Source: an uncultured Acidimicrobiaceae bacterium
GTDB lineage: Bacteria; Actinomycetota; Acidimicrobiia; Acidimicrobiales; Ilumatobacteraceae
Assembly (NCBI GenBank): GCA_937890395.1
Contig: CALACK010000129.1
Location: forward strand, 1-37,770
DNA length: 37,770 nucleotides
Direction: 5' to 3'
Shown here: positions 15,214-25,450 of the stretch, in pieces
Layout of the letters: the number at the start of each line of letters is the position of its first letter
Position numbering within the stretch: the stretch's first letter is position 1
Notes under the pieces: model-generated
Databases searched by the model: none
What the model was told of the DNA's origin: nothing
What the model saw: only the letters and a program-made list of their open reading frames with translations
Position numbers and translations under genes: made by a program

Positions 15214-17733
15214 GGCGATTGAAGAAATAATGTTAGTGCGTGTCGCGCGCCATGCAGGAAACACTGCAGCTACAACACCAATAACAAATGCGCCAACCAA
15301 AATAATGAACGTGTTGGCGATCGGCAATGTAAATGCACTGAAGCCTGAGTCGTTGAGCGATACGACGATCACGATGCCAGTCAAAATGCCAAGCACCACA
15401 CCAGTGATCGCGCCAAATAACGATGTAATGACACTCTCCCAACGCACCATCGTGCGCACTTGTGAGCGGGTCATACCCACACTTCGTAACAAACCTATTT
15501 CGCGTCGGCGCTCGAAGACCGACAACAACAGCGTGATGATAATGCCAACAATTGCGATGATCACCGACAAGAACAACAAGCCATAGATGAGCGCGAGAAA
15601 TTGATCGACCTGCCCCGCTTGAGTGTCGATGTATTCGTCGCGGCTTTCAAGTTTGCCGATGCCGAGGTCTTCGCTGACCGCCGAGATAGCAGTTCGCGCA
15701 CTTTCGTCGCTGACACCTTTGGCGGCTTTGATGTATACGAAACTGTCAAACAGCGGCGTGTTTGATCCTTCAAAAAGTTCGCGACTAACCGCATAGTTGC
15801 CATATGCATCTGTGTAAGTGCCAGCAACCATTAGTTGCATCGACCGACCATCGATGAGAGTGACTTGCACGCTAGAACCAACAGTCAGATTTTTTTCGAG
15901 CGCCTTGTCAGCCTCGACAAGAATTTCATTTTTGGCCAGACCTTGTTGCGTACCTTCGACCATTTCAAGGTCGTATAAACCATCAGAAGTTTTTGGATTA
16001 AATACCAAGACGAACGGCGATTCGTCGCCAACTTTGGCAGCGATGAAACCGACGCCAGTGGCTTGATCAACTTCGGAAAGTTGCGTGAGCTGATCGGTGA
16101 TAATGATCGGTATGCCACCAAAGCCACGACTATTGACGCTGAGTGCGTAGTCACCACGAAATGAACTGCCGATTGATTCACGAATTTCACTTTTGATGCT
16201 TGCTGCGAGTGCGGTAAATGCAGTAACGAGTGCGACACCAATTAGAACTGGCGCCGCCGTACGGGCGGTGCGCTTTGGGTTACGCGCCGCATTTTGTTGC
16301 GACATCGCACCTGTTACACCACGAAGTGCCGAAACCGGTTTACCGAGCAGAACAGCGACTGGTTTTGAAAGAGCGGGGCCGATAACGAGAACGCCGGCGA
16401 ACACACCGAGCACGCCAAGACCCAAAATCGTGACGGGTGCATCGTTCATCGCAGCGAACAGCGCGACTGCGCCAGCAACTATCAGTACGAAACCAATCGT
16501 TACTCGTCGGGTGAGTTTTTGGACAGTGTCAAGTGCGGTGTCGCGCATCGCGGCCACTGGAGGCACCCGACCCGATCGGAGCGCCGGAAGAATTGCCGAA
16601 AGAATTGTGATGACTGTGCCGATCAAAACTGTGCGTGTAATCGCCCCAGTTTCGATAGTCAAACCCGATGTCGGAATTTCGAGTCCAATCGCGTTAAGCA
16701 GCGCGCTCAGTGCGCGCGAAAGACCGATGCCGGCAACGAAACCAATCACAGAACCGAGCACACCAACAATTAGCGCTTCAACTAGCAGCGAAAACGTGAC
16801 TTGACGACGACTCGCGCCGATTGCTCGCAGTAACGCACTTTCACGTTGGCGTTGTGCGGCGGTGATCGAAAAAACATTGTAAATCACGAAACATCCGATG
16901 CCAAGCGCGATGTATGAAAACGCAGTTAAAAATGTAGTGAAGAAGCCCAAGACGGTTTTAATTTGGCTAGTTGTTTCTTCGGTTATTTCTGCGCCGGTGA
17001 GCGTTTCAAGTTTCGCATCTGCTGGCAATGCAGCGTTGATTGCCTTTGCTAATTCTTCATCGCTGAGCGTGCCGTCTCCTTGAATCAAAAACGCGTCGAC
17101 AAAACCAGGCTTGAGCAAAAACTCTGAAGCCGTGGGTTGATCGAACAATGCAAATGTTGCGCCATCTGGCGAAGAGACATCGCCGTAGTTGGCGATGCCA
17201 ACTAGAGCAAATTCGCGCGTTCCAGAAAGCGCGTTAACTCGCACTGTGTCGCCGATTTCAAACTTGCCTTTTTCTGACGTCTCGCGGTCAAGCATCATTT
17301 CTTTTGGCCCGACTGGTAGTCGACCATCTTCAACTTTCCATAAACCAGCGCTACTTTCTGAGGCAATGCCGCCAAATGTTGGCGGACCTTGATCTTGGCC
17401 GATCGGTTTTCCGTCTTTGTCTATGACTCGGGCGTAACTTTGCATGTCACCGACTGCAGCGCTTACACCTTTTACTTTGAGAATCACTTCGAGTGCCGAA
17501 ACTGCGGATGGTGCACGCTGCTCACCAAAGCCAGTGTCAACCGAGTCGGTTGATCGGACATATGCATCAACATCGCGAAACACATCTGTGAACAGTCGAT
17601 CAAAAGTGCTGTTGATCGTGTCTGAAAAAATTGTTGTACCCGACAAAAACGAAGTTCCAAGGATGATTGCCAGCGAAGTCAGCAACAACCGCCCCTTGCG
17701 GGCGAGGGTCATTTTGAGTGAAAGTCGAAACAT
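15205..17733 (-). CDS. ABC transporter permease, FtsX/MacB-like, 10 TM
   Basis: This 842-residue permease has duplicated FtsX-type halves. TM1 (about residues 12-32) precedes a large periplasmic MacB-PCD-like domain (to about 260). Three helices follow (about 268-295, 320-345, 368-390), then two central helices (about 412-455), another (about 498-516), a second extracytoplasmic domain, and three C-terminal helices (about 715-740, 768-792, 810-830). It carries the family's 'RRREIGLLRSVGMTRSQV' coupling loop before the penultimate helix. Such permeases are mechanotransmission exporters of lipids, lipoproteins or antimicrobials. The ATPase gene lies 8 bp upstream in the same operon. Confidence 0.92.
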   Translation of the reverse strand: MFRLSLKMTLARKGRLLLTSLAIILGTSFLSGTTIFSDTINSTFDRLFTDVFRDVDAYVRSTDSVDTGFGEQRAPSAVSALEVILKVKGVSAAVGDMQSYARVIDKDGKPIGQDQGPPTFGGIASESSAGLWKVEDGRLPVGPKEMMLDRETSEKGKFEIGDTVRVNALSGTREFALVGIANYGDVSSPDGATFALFDQPTASEFLLKPGFVDAFLIQGDGTLSDEELAKAINAALPADAKLETLTGAEITEETTSQIKTVLGFFTTFLTAFSYIALGIGCFVIYNVFSITAAQRQRESALLRAIGASRRQVTFSLLVEALIVGVLGSVIGFVAGIGLSRALSALLNAIGLEIPTSGLTIETGAITRTVLIGTVITILSAILPALRSGRVPPVAAMRDTALDTVQKLTRRVTIGFVLIVAGAVALFAAMNDAPVTILGLGVLGVFAGVLVIGPALSKPVAVLLGKPVSALRGVTGAMSQQNAARNPKRTARTAAPVLIGVALVTAFTALAASIKSEIRESIGSSFRGDYALSVNSRGFGGIPIIITDQLTQLSEVDQATGVGFIAAKVGDESPFVLVFNPKTSDGLYDLEMVEGTQQGLAKNEILVEADKALEKNLTVGSSVQVTLIDGRSMQLMVAGTYTDAYGNYAVSRELFEGSNTPLFDSFVYIKAAKGVSDESARTAISAVSEDLGIGKLESRDEYIDTQAGQVDQFLALIYGLLFLSVIIAIVGIIITLLLSVFERRREIGLLRSVGMTRSQVRTMVRWESVITSLFGAITGVVLGILTGIVIVVSLNDSGFSAFTLPIANTFIILVGAFVIGVVAAVFPAWRATRTNIISSIASN

Positions 17734-17741
17734 TGAAGTGT

Positions 17742-18506
17742 TTACTCGCCCAAGTGTTTTAGATAGTCGAGAACTTTTTCGGGTGTCGGGTCAGTCATCT
17801 CGCCAGCGACATGGCCGTCGCTAAGAAAAACAATACGGTCGGCATAACTGGCCGATACCGCGTCGTGGGTGACCATGACGATGGTTTGTTTCAAGTCGGT
17901 GACGGCGCGACGCATGAATTTAAGAATGTCAGTGCCTGACTTCGAGTCGAGGTTGCCGGTTGGTTCGTCGGCAAAAATAATTTCAGGCCGTGTTGCGAGT
18001 GCGCGAGCAACCGCGACTCGTTGTTGTTGACCACCTGAAAGTTCGCTCGGGCGATGGTCGAGTCGATCGTTGAGTGAGATTGTGTCGATGACTTGTTGAA
18101 TCCACGCCTTGTCGCCTTTCTTTTTGCCAAGCGAAAGTGGCAAGGTGATGTTCTCGTAGGCACTGAGAGTCGGTATCAAGTTGAAACTTTGAAAGACGAA
18201 CCCAACTTTTTCGCGACGTAGTTTCGTTATTTCTTTGTCGCTTAGCTGTGAGAGATCTACCTCGCCAATAAAAACGCTGCCAGATGTCAACGAATCGAGG
18301 CCAGCAACGCAGTGCATCAGTGTTGATTTGCCCGAGCCGCTTGGGCCCATGATCGCGCTGAACTTGCCGCGTTCAAAGCTGACGCTGACACTGTCAAGGG
18401 CTCGAACTTCGCTCTCGCCATTGCCATAAATTTTTGAAGCCGAGTCGGCGCGCGCAGCAATATTTTTCGGATCTATCTTTTGAGTTGCCTGAATTGTTTG
18501 GTTCAC
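17742..18506 (-). CDS. ABC transporter ATP-binding protein, MacB/LolD-like
   Basis: This is a 254-residue ABC ATPase. Walker A (GPSGSGKST, about residues 54-62), Q-loop (VFQSFNLIPTLSA), signature LSGGQQQR, Walker B with DEPTGNLDS and the H-loop (VTHD) are all intact. FNLIPTLSAYEN and DEPTGNLDS are typical of the LolD/MacB/FtsE subclass that pairs with FtsX-like permeases. The start is GTG at 18506. It is the first gene of a two-gene operon with the 842-residue permease. The pair probably forms a type VII ABC mechanotransmitter; substrate unknown. Confidence 0.93.
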   Translation of the reverse strand: MNQTIQATQKIDPKNIAARADSASKIYGNGESEVRALDSVSVSFERGKFSAIMGPSGSGKSTLMHCVAGLDSLTSGSVFIGEVDLSQLSDKEITKLRREKVGFVFQSFNLIPTLSAYENITLPLSLGKKKGDKAWIQQVIDTISLNDRLDHRPSELSGGQQQRVAVARALATRPEIIFADEPTGNLDSKSGTDILKFMRRAVTDLKQTIVMVTHDAVSASYADRIVFLSDGHVAGEMTDPTPEKVLDYLKHLGE

Positions 18507-18537
18507 GACAAATAATTATATGCCGTTATGCGAGCCC

Positions 18538-19170
18538 TTACTTTGGTTGTGGAAGAACTCTTAGATAACTCTTAACTGTTTTCCATCCTTGCGGAAACAA
18601 TTTTTTCGCATATTCATCTGAAACTGCGCCACCGATAATTACATCCTCGCCGTTCTTCCAGTTCGCCGGCGTTGCAACTTTGTGTTTCGCCGTCAATTGC
18701 AACGAGTCGATGACACGCAAGACCTCGTCAAAGTTGCGACCTGTTGATGCAGGATAGGTGATTGAGAGCTTTACTTTCTTATCTGGTCCAACAACAAACA
18801 CGCTGCGAACAGTAAGTGTGTCATTGGCATTTGGGTGGATCATGTCGTAGAGATTGCTGACATTGCGATCTGAGTCACCAATCATCGGAAAATTAACTGG
18901 CGTACCTTGAGTCTCGGCGATGTCAGCCTCCCATTTGACATGTGACTCAACAGAATCAACTGACAAACCAATAACTTTCACATTTCGCTTTTCAAACTCT
19001 GGTTTGATTTTTGCTACATAACCCAACTCGGTTGTGCAGACCGGTGTGAAGTCTTTTGGATGACTAAAAAGTACGCCCCACGAATCGCCTAACCATTCGT
19101 GAAATGAAATTTCGCCCTGGGTCGTGTTTGCTGTGAAGTCTGGAGCAGTATCGCCTAAACGGATAGTCAT
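18538..19170 (-). CDS. 1-Cys peroxiredoxin (Prx6-type)
   Basis: This 210-residue peroxiredoxin reduces hydrogen peroxide and organic hydroperoxides. The peroxidatic Cys45 sits in the PVCTTELG motif, with the catalytic Thr42 and a conserved Arg in the DRNVSNLYDM region. No other Cys exists in the protein, so it is a 1-Cys enzyme needing an external thiol. The length and the C-terminal extension (about residues 160-210, with WKNGEDVIIGGAVSDE) match the Prx6 subfamily. ATG 19170 is favoured by an AGGAAA ribosome binding site; the longer start at 19236 adds a non-conserved leader. A promoter-like sequence precedes it. Confidence 0.93.
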   Translation of the reverse strand: MTIRLGDTAPDFTANTTQGEISFHEWLGDSWGVLFSHPKDFTPVCTTELGYVAKIKPEFEKRNVKVIGLSVDSVESHVKWEADIAETQGTPVNFPMIGDSDRNVSNLYDMIHPNANDTLTVRSVFVVGPDKKVKLSITYPASTGRNFDEVLRVIDSLQLTAKHKVATPANWKNGEDVIIGGAVSDEYAKKLFPQGWKTVKSYLRVLPQPK

Positions 19171-19233
19171 AATTTTGATTTCCTTTTGGATGTTGTACTT
19201 GTGGTAATTGGGTTTCAGGTAACGACTGGTAAG

Positions 19234-19262
19234 CATATCTTAATCCCGACTAATTAAGTCAA
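19234..19262 (-). promoter_or_regulatory. Candidate promoter with embedded dyad for peroxiredoxin gene
   Basis: On the minus strand a TTGACT (-35-like, 19262-19257) is followed after 17 nt by GATATG (-10-like, 19239-19234). A perfect 6-bp-arm inverted repeat, CTTAAT-N8-ATTAAG (19239-19258), fits inside this spacer. The geometry suits a repressor or redox-sensor operator, but the regulator is unknown and the -10 is poor. Confidence 0.35.
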
Positions 19263-19282
19263 CTTTAAGGTGAATTTTTGCC

Positions 19283-19314
19283 TGAGCAGGCTTGCTCAAA
19301 CTCGCTTGCTCAAA
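19283..19314. repeat. Short hairpin and direct repeat upstream of subtilisin gene
   Basis: TGAGCA (19283-19288) and TGCTCA (19293-19298) form a 6-bp hairpin. GCTTGCTCAAA is directly repeated at 19290-19300 and 19304-19314. They lie 37 bp before the giant protease start, within the 180-bp gap that is the largest non-coding stretch of the window. A regulatory role is possible but unproven. Confidence 0.4.
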
Positions 19315-19350
19315 GTTATGTGTAACACCTGTTGGGTAGGTTGCTGATAG

Positions 19351-22300
19351 ATGAATCAAGCAAGAATTACACGATCGCAGTGGCGATCCTGGTGTTCGAT
19401 TTCGCTGATCTGCGCGTTGGGTGTGCAGTTTTTGCCGACACCCGTCGCGGGCGCTGATGCGCCGACAAACGATTACATAGTTATGTTTTCAGATAACGCA
19501 GATTTGCAAGCCAAAATTACTAAAGAGGCTCGCCTAGGTAATTCAATTAGCCAAGTTTATGACAACGCAGCAAACGGCTTTGTTGCTGAACTTGATGCAA
19601 GTGATGTGCGTCGACTCAAAGCCGACCGTGAAGTATTGGTTGTTGAACTTGATCGTGTTATCAAACTTGATGATGAGTCTGCAACTACAAGCAGTAGTTC
19701 GACTAGTTCAACTAGTTCAACGACGAGCACGACTAGTTCAACTAGTTCAACGACTAGTTCGACTAGCACGACCAGCACAACTATCCCGACTAGTTCAAGC
19801 ACTAGTACAACGAGCACAACATCATCTAGCTCCAGTACTAGTAGTTCGAGTACGACTAGTTCAAGTACTACTAGTACTACCTCAAGTACCAGCACTACTT
19901 CAACTAGTACGAGCACTACTAGCACAACAGTGCCAGTCACGGTTAGCGAATCAGGTGAGCCGGTACCGAATTCTTACATAATTAGTTTGCGTGGTGATGT
20001 TCCGGTGCAACAATTTGTATCTGCTGAGCAAGGTCTTGGTGTCAATGTTCTACAAGTTTTCACGCAGGCAATTAATGGTTATGTGGCTGTACTAACAAGT
20101 GCAGAAAAATCACGACTTGAAAAAGATTCTCGTGTAGAGAGCATCGAACAAGATGCAATAGTTACAGTTGACGGCGATCAAGCAAACCCACCGTCATGGG
20201 GTTTAGATCGCATTGACCAACGCGGTGTCACACTCGATTTAAATTATTCATATAACTTCACTGGCGTCGGCGTTAGTGCATACGTCATTGATACTGGTGT
20301 TCGTGCCGATCACTCGCAATTCTCTGGCCGTGTTTTAGTGGGTTACACATCAATTAGTGATGGTCGTGGTTCGGCAGACTGTCATGGGCATGGCACGCAT
20401 GTCTCTGGCACAATCGGTGGCTCAACTTACGGTGTCGCAAAATCGGTTTCGATCGTGCCGGTTCGTGTGCTCGGTTGCACTGGTAGTGGTTCAACATCTG
20501 GAGTTATCGCGGGTATCAACTGGATGATTACTCATCACCAGTCTGGGGTTCCCGCAGTTGCCAATATGAGTCTTGGTGGTTCGTTTTCATCCTCAATGAA
20601 CGCAGCAGTCGCAAATGCTGTCTCCGATGGAATCGTGATGGCAGTTGCCGCAGGCAATAGCAATGCAAATGCATGCAATTATTCACCTGCGTCTGCGCCG
20701 GTCGCGATCACGGTGGGCGCAACCACTTCGGCTGATGCGCGTGCAAGTTACTCAAACTACGGTAACTGCTTAGATATTTTTGCGCCAGGTTCAAGCATCG
20801 TCTCGTCTTGGTTCTCTTCGTCTAATGCAATTCGTTCGTTATCAGGCACGTCAATGGCATCTCCGCATGTTGCGGGGGCAGCGGCATTACTTCTTGAGTC
20901 AGATTCAACAATGTCGCCGGCAGCAGTCAGAGAAAAATTAATTACATTTGCAACACCTGATGCGATCAGCAGTGCTGGTTTGGGTTCTGTCAACTTATTG
21001 GTGTATACAAAATCTGCATGGTTGGCACCTGTCCCGATCGCGCCGAGTGTTCCGCGTGATTTAATTGCAATCGGCGGTAACGCCTCTGCTGTTTTAAGTT
21101 GGATTGCACCAACCTCTAGTAACGGCAATGAAGTTACAGATTATGTTGTCGAATATTCGTCAAATAGTGGTGCAGCGTGGTCAACATTTAATGACGGTAC
21201 ATCAGCATCAACTTCGGCAACCGTAACTGGTTTAGTCAACTCAACTGTTTACTTATTTCGGGTGAGTGCGGTCAGCAGCGCGGGTACGAGTAGTCCATCA
21301 AGTACGACGACAGCAACTATTGGTATTCCAGGTGCGCCGACCTCGCTGTTACCTACTGCGCTCAACTTGAGCATTAGTTTGACTTGGAGTGCACCGTTAC
21401 TAATTGGCGGGTCTGCGATTTCGGATTATGTAATTGAATATTCGAGCGATGCTGGCACGAGCTATACGATTTTTTCAGATGGGGTATCAACATCTCGTGC
21501 AACAACTGTTACTGGGTTAACCAACGGCACATCATATTTGTTTCGGGTTAGAGCAGTTAACTCAATCGGTACCGGTTCAGCATCTGGTGTGGTTTCTGCA
21601 ACTCCATGGAGTGTGGCTGTACCTAGTGCGCCACGCGATGTTCTGATTTCTACTGTTTCATTAGATCAAATTGCAATTCGATGGACAGCGCCTCTCACGG
21701 ATGGCGGCAGTTCAGTAGTTGACTACGTCATCGAATATTCAAGCAATGCAGGTGTTTCGTGGGCACTTTTTGCCGACAATTTTACGCCGAACACATCGGG
21801 CACGGTGACGGGCCTAACTAGTGGCACCACTTATATTTTTAGAGTTAGTGCAGCTAACGGCGCCGGAACAAGCGCAGTGTCTGCTTCATCGGCTGCTGCT
21901 GCGCCAGGTGTTCCTTCTGAGCCGTGTTGTGTAAACGACGCTCAAATTGGGCCCGGTTATGTAGCAATTCGTTGGGGTGCGCCAACTTCTAACGGTGGTT
22001 CGCCGATCACAAACTATGTCATCGAATATTCAGTTAACGATGGCGCGACATGGACAACTTGGAGTGGATGGACAGGTGTTGCTGGTTGCGTATGCGCAAA
22101 TGTTGCGAGAACTGTAAGCCCGCTAGCCGATGGTGTCGCACATCGCTTTCGTGTTCGTGCACAAAATGCGATAGGCCTGAGTCAGCCGTCAGTAGCTTCA
22201 GATGCGTCCACGCCATGGACACCGATAGCACCCGGTGCCCCGACAAATCTCACGGTTACGGCTCGCACCGGTCAAGTAGATCTTGATTGGGAAGAACCAA

Positions 22301-25300
22301 CGTCTGATGGTGGCGCATTTATAACCGACTACACGATTCAATATTCAACTAATTCTGGTACAACTTGGGCAACATTTGTTGACGGCGTACGCACTTCAAC
22401 TTTTGTCTCAATGCGCACACTCAGTGTTGGAGTAAGTCATATTTTTCGAGTCCAAGCGACTAACTCAGCAGGCACAGGTGTGCCGACAAGCGCGACCTCA
22501 CCAATTACAACAATTGGGTCACTTTCGAACGATCCGTTTTCTGGCGCGATCGCTATCTCGGGCGCGAATAGTTTCACATTAAGTTCGACGCTCACTTCAA
22601 CTCGTGAATCCGGTGAGCCGACACATGGTGGATATGCACCGAGTGCATCAATTTGGTACAAGTGGGTTGCGACCGAAACTGGCACTTTAGTTTTAACAAC
22701 TTTGTCGAGCGACTTTGACACGCTTCTTGGCGTTTACGCAGGTTCTGCAGTCAACAGTTTGACAACGGTCGCGGTTAATGATGATGCAGTTGGTGAAATA
22801 GGACTCTGGAGCCGAGTAACAGTTGCTGTCAGAAGTGGTACTACATATCAAATTGCGATTGATGGTTACAGTGGCAAAAAAGGTTCAACTCGTCTTAATT
22901 GGCAATACACCGCGGCACCGGTGCCGCAAGCACCGACTGCGCCACAAAATGTTCGTGCGAGTGCAGGCAATGCATCGGCAAATCTTTATTGGCTTGCTCC
23001 CTCTAGCGACGGCAATGCAACAATCACGAGTTACACCACAACGTCATCACCTGGGGCTAAGACCTGCTCAACTTCTGGTGCTCTGACTTGTGTAGTTAGT
23101 GGTTTAACTAACGGCGTTGCTTATACGTTTACTGTTACAGCGACTAACTCGGCAGGCACTTCAATTGCATCGGCTGCGTCTAGCGCTGTGACCCCAGTTG
23201 CGAACCCCGATGGTGGAGTAACCGCATTGTCATGGGGCTTAGATCGAATTGATCAACGCAACCTGCCACTCAACAGTCTTTACGCGCGAAACTACTCGGG
23301 TGCTGGTGTCAATGCATACATAATTGATACCGGTATTTTGGCTAGTCATGGTGAGTTTGGTGGGCGAGTTACGCCTGGCTACAGCTCAATCTCTGATGGA
23401 CGCGGATCCGAAGACTGCAACGGTCACGGAACTCACGTGGCCGGCACGGTCGCTGGTTCTAATTATGGTGTCGCACCGAGCGCCTCACTGATTGCAGTTC
23501 GCGTTCTTGACTGCAGTGGCTCCGGCTCAACATCAGGTGTAATTGCGGGCATCGACTGGGTCGTCGAGAATCACCAAAGTGGCGTGGCTGCTGTTGCCAA
23601 CATGAGTCTTGGTGGCTCTCGCTCGGCTGCACTTGATCTCGCAGTTGCTCGTGGTGTTGCCGATGGAGTTGTATTTGTTGTCGCTGCCGGAAACTCAAAT
23701 GCAGATGCGTGTAACTATTCGCCAGCTGCTGAATCTTCAGCGATAACTGTCGGATCAACAACTTCGGCCGATGATAGATCGTCATTTTCAAATTATGGAT
23801 CATGCGTCGATGTTTTTGCACCGGGTACGAATATCACTTCTTCTTGGTACACGTCAAATAGTGCGACTAATACAATCTCAGGTACGTCAATGGCGTCTCC
23901 ACATGTGGCCGGTGTTGCGGCATTGGCGCTCAGCGCAAGTCCGTCGCTTTCGGTTTCAGGTGTTGCATCATGGATAACTTCATCTGCGACTGCTGGCGTT
24001 GTTGCTGGGTCAGGTAGTGGCTCACCAAATCTTTTGGCGTATTCATTATTGAGTGCTTCGCCACCAGCAGGTTCGCCAACTGGCGCAACGACTACAACGA
24101 CTACAACATCGACGACGACTACCACTACGACAACAATCCCGAGTCGTCCGACAGTTTCATGGACACTCAATAACGGTGTCGTTGAATTCAATTTCTCCTG
24201 CGTTGATTGGCATATTACAAGCGGTGTCTTGGCGAGAAACGCTGCGCTGACGAACATTGTTGCTCGTGCCAGCGGCAGCGGCAGCGGGTCTACATGTGGT
24301 GGTGGATATGGAATCTCGCAACTCGGAGAACTTGATAGCGGCACTACTTACTATGCATCTGCAACCGTTACCGACTCTCGTGGTACAACAACTAGTAATT
24401 ATTCGTTCACAACTAGCGGCGGCACTACAACTACTACTGCCACACCTTCATCTGGCGGCGGTGGAAGCAGTGGCGGAGGTGGAAGCGGCGGCGGCGGTGG
24501 AAGCGGCGGCGGAGGCGGAAGCAGTGGCGGCGGAGGAAGCAGCCGGGCAACTACGACGACTGTTCTAGTTCGATCGTTGATTCCTGTGAATACATTTACA
24601 TCGTTGCCGAATCCAATCGGTGTAATTCCAAATATTCCAAATGTTCTGCCAATTGGTGCAGGTGCACCGATAATTCCAAACGGTTTTCCGATCGGGTTCC
24701 AAACTTCAAATGGTGATAGGGCAAATCGTCCAACACTTGGTCAACCAATGCCGCCATTATTGGTTAATACTCCACCAGCAGCGGCAACCGCCAAAGTAGT
24801 TGGTAATGCTGTGATTTTCAAAGTGAAAGCGAAACGTGGTGCAACAGTAAATATCTACCGCAACGGAATCCTTGTGAGTAGTGTTCCTGCATCTGCTGCA
24901 GCTTCTATCAAAGTTTCTGATAATCCAGGTGGCGTAAACATATTCCAGATTGTCGTTGTTGACAAAGATGGTGCTGTTTCAGCATCACCTAAAAAAACAG
25001 TTGCGATCAGGTCAAGTTCACCAAAGAAAGCAGCGGCAACCGCCAAAGTAGTTGGTAATGCTGTGATTTTCAAAGTGAAAGCGAAACGTGGTGCAACAGT
25101 AAATATCTACCGCAACGGAATCCTTGTGAGTAGTGTTCCTGCATCTGCTGCAGCTTCTATCAAAGTTTCTGATAATCCAGGTGGCGTAAACATATTCCAG
25201 ATTGTCGTTGTTGACAAAGATGGTGCTGTTTCAGCATCACCTAAAAAAACAGTTGCGATCAGGTCAAGTTCACCAAAGAAAAATGTAAATAAAGGTGCAA

Positions 25301-25383
25301 GAACTAAGACTGCGACATCTAAGACGGCTACGTCTAAAGCCGCAGTAACTGCAAATACCACTGCGTCTAAAGCCAGCAAGTAG
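19351..25383 (+). CDS. Giant secreted multidomain protein with two subtilisin (S8) domains
   Basis: This 2010-residue protein has a Sec-type signal peptide (about 1-35, ending VAGA). Order: I9-like propeptide (about 40-110), Ser/Thr linker (112-194), second I9-like domain (about 208-271), S8 peptidase 1 (about 282-550; Asp314, His347, Ser501), five FN3 modules (about 564-1057), a PPC-like beta domain (about 1058-1190), a sixth FN3 (about 1192-1290), S8 peptidase 2 (about 1291-1567; Asp1326, His1359, Ser1513), Thr-rich linker (about 1580-1600), beta domain (to about 1700), Gly-rich linker (1701-1731), two identical 84-residue repeats (1810-1977) and a Lys/Ala/Thr tail. Both catalytic triads are intact. 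No sortase signal or C-terminal helix is seen, so it is secreted or electrostatically wall-bound. Confidence 0.93.
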   Translation: MNQARITRSQWRSWCSISLICALGVQFLPTPVAGADAPTNDYIVMFSDNADLQAKITKEARLGNSISQVYDNAANGFVAELDASDVRRLKADREVLVVELDRVIKLDDESATTSSSSTSSTSSTTSTTSSTSSTTSSTSTTSTTIPTSSSTSTTSTTSSSSSTSSSSTTSSSTTSTTSSTSTTSTSTSTTSTTVPVTVSESGEPVPNSYIISLRGDVPVQQFVSAEQGLGVNVLQVFTQAINGYVAVLTSAEKSRLEKDSRVESIEQDAIVTVDGDQANPPSWGLDRIDQRGVTLDLNYSYNFTGVGVSAYVIDTGVRADHSQFSGRVLVGYTSISDGRGSADCHGHGTHVSGTIGGSTYGVAKSVSIVPVRVLGCTGSGSTSGVIAGINWMITHHQSGVPAVANMSLGGSFSSSMNAAVANAVSDGIVMAVAAGNSNANACNYSPASAPVAITVGATTSADARASYSNYGNCLDIFAPGSSIVSSWFSSSNAIRSLSGTSMASPHVAGAAALLLESDSTMSPAAVREKLITFATPDAISSAGLGSVNLLVYTKSAWLAPVPIAPSVPRDLIAIGGNASAVLSWIAPTSSNGNEVTDYVVEYSSNSGAAWSTFNDGTSASTSATVTGLVNSTVYLFRVSAVSSAGTSSPSSTTTATIGIPGAPTSLLPTALNLSISLTWSAPLLIGGSAISDYVIEYSSDAGTSYTIFSDGVSTSRATTVTGLTNGTSYLFRVRAVNSIGTGSASGVVSATPWSVAVPSAPRDVLISTVSLDQIAIRWTAPLTDGGSSVVDYVIEYSSNAGVSWALFADNFTPNTSGTVTGLTSGTTYIFRVSAANGAGTSAVSASSAAAAPGVPSEPCCVNDAQIGPGYVAIRWGAPTSNGGSPITNYVIEYSVNDGATWTTWSGWTGVAGCVCANVARTVSPLADGVAHRFRVRAQNAIGLSQPSVASDASTPWTPIAPGAPTNLTVTARTGQVDLDWEEPTSDGGAFITDYTIQYSTNSGTTWATFVDGVRTSTFVSMRTLSVGVSHIFRVQATNSAGTGVPTSATSPITTIGSLSNDPFSGAIAISGANSFTLSSTLTSTRESGEPTHGGYAPSASIWYKWVATETGTLVLTTLSSDFDTLLGVYAGSAVNSLTTVAVNDDAVGEIGLWSRVTVAVRSGTTYQIAIDGYSGKKGSTRLNWQYTAAPVPQAPTAPQNVRASAGNASANLYWLAPSSDGNATITSYTTTSSPGAKTCSTSGALTCVVSGLTNGVAYTFTVTATNSAGTSIASAASSAVTPVANPDGGVTALSWGLDRIDQRNLPLNSLYARNYSGAGVNAYIIDTGILASHGEFGGRVTPGYSSISDGRGSEDCNGHGTHVAGTVAGSNYGVAPSASLIAVRVLDCSGSGSTSGVIAGIDWVVENHQSGVAAVANMSLGGSRSAALDLAVARGVADGVVFVVAAGNSNADACNYSPAAESSAITVGSTTSADDRSSFSNYGSCVDVFAPGTNITSSWYTSNSATNTISGTSMASPHVAGVAALALSASPSLSVSGVASWITSSATAGVVAGSGSGSPNLLAYSLLSASPPAGSPTGATTTTTTTSTTTTTTTTIPSRPTVSWTLNNGVVEFNFSCVDWHITSGVLARNAALTNIVARASGSGSGSTCGGGYGISQLGELDSGTTYYASATVTDSRGTTTSNYSFTTSGGTTTTTATPSSGGGGSSGGGGSGGGGGSGGGGGSSGGGGSSRATTTTVLVRSLIPVNTFTSLPNPIGVIPNIPNVLPIGAGAPIIPNGFPIGFQTSNGDRANRPTLGQPMPPLLVNTPPAAATAKVVGNAVIFKVKAKRGATVNIYRNGILVSSVPASAAASIKVSDNPGGVNIFQIVVVDKDGAVSASPKKTVAIRSSSPKKAAATAKVVGNAVIFKVKAKRGATVNIYRNGILVSSVPASAAASIKVSDNPGGVNIFQIVVVDKDGAVSASPKKTVAIRSSSPKKNVNKGARTKTATSKTATSKAAVTANTTASKASK
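19684..19930 (+). repeat. Low-complexity Ser/Thr-coding repeat region
   Basis: About 245 bp composed of short degenerate repeats built from ACTAGTTCA, AGCACGACT and related units. It encodes only Ser and Thr plus one Ile-Pro interruption and forms an extended linker between the two propeptide-like domains. It is likely prone to slipped-strand length change; the opposite strand is artificially open. Confidence 0.85.
24448..24543 (+). repeat. Gly-rich (GGGGS-like) coding repeat
   Basis: Tandem GGC/GGA/AGC codons encode a run of roughly 30 Gly and Ser residues in the giant protease, a flexible linker before the Pro-rich region and the C-terminal repeats. Confidence 0.85.
24777..25281 (+). repeat. 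Perfect 252-bp tandem duplication inside the protease gene
   Basis: Copy 1 (24777-25028) and copy 2 (25029-25280) appear base-for-base identical, and identity runs one base further. Each encodes an 84-residue unit beginning [13 protein letters not shown] and ending with SSSPKK, probably a small beta-sandwich. The 252-bp period keeps the reading frame. Absence of even synonymous differences implies a very recent duplication or continuing gene conversion; an assembly artefact must be excluded. Confidence 0.93.
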
Positions 25384-25450
25384 CCAATATTTACAGCAGA
25401 AATCGTTGTTGGCTTAGTCAAAGTCTAATTCATGCAACTAATGTCAAGTC

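Noticed and set aside
16193-16804. 203-codon frame opposite the ABC permease
   Set aside because: Antisense shadow; Ala/Thr/Pro-rich with no domain, while the opposite strand encodes a complete permease.
19684-19930. CRISPR-like repeat array
   Set aside because: Units are short, degenerate, in frame and without unique spacers; it is a coding low-complexity linker.
19557-19940. Minus-strand Val/Leu-only frame
   Set aside because: It is simply the reverse complement of the Ser/Thr codon repeats, not a membrane protein.
23793-24344. 183-codon frame opposite the second protease domain
   Set aside because: Antisense shadow including a poly-Val run from the reversed Thr codons.
19351-25383. Two fused protease genes through a lost stop
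   Set aside because: The second S8 domain has no own signal peptide or propeptide and FN3 modules run continuously between them, so a designed multidomain protein fits better.
25382-25414. AGCCAA/TTGGCT inverted repeat after the giant protease stop
   Set aside because: Six-bp arms with a 21-nt spacer and no T-tract are too weak to call a terminator.
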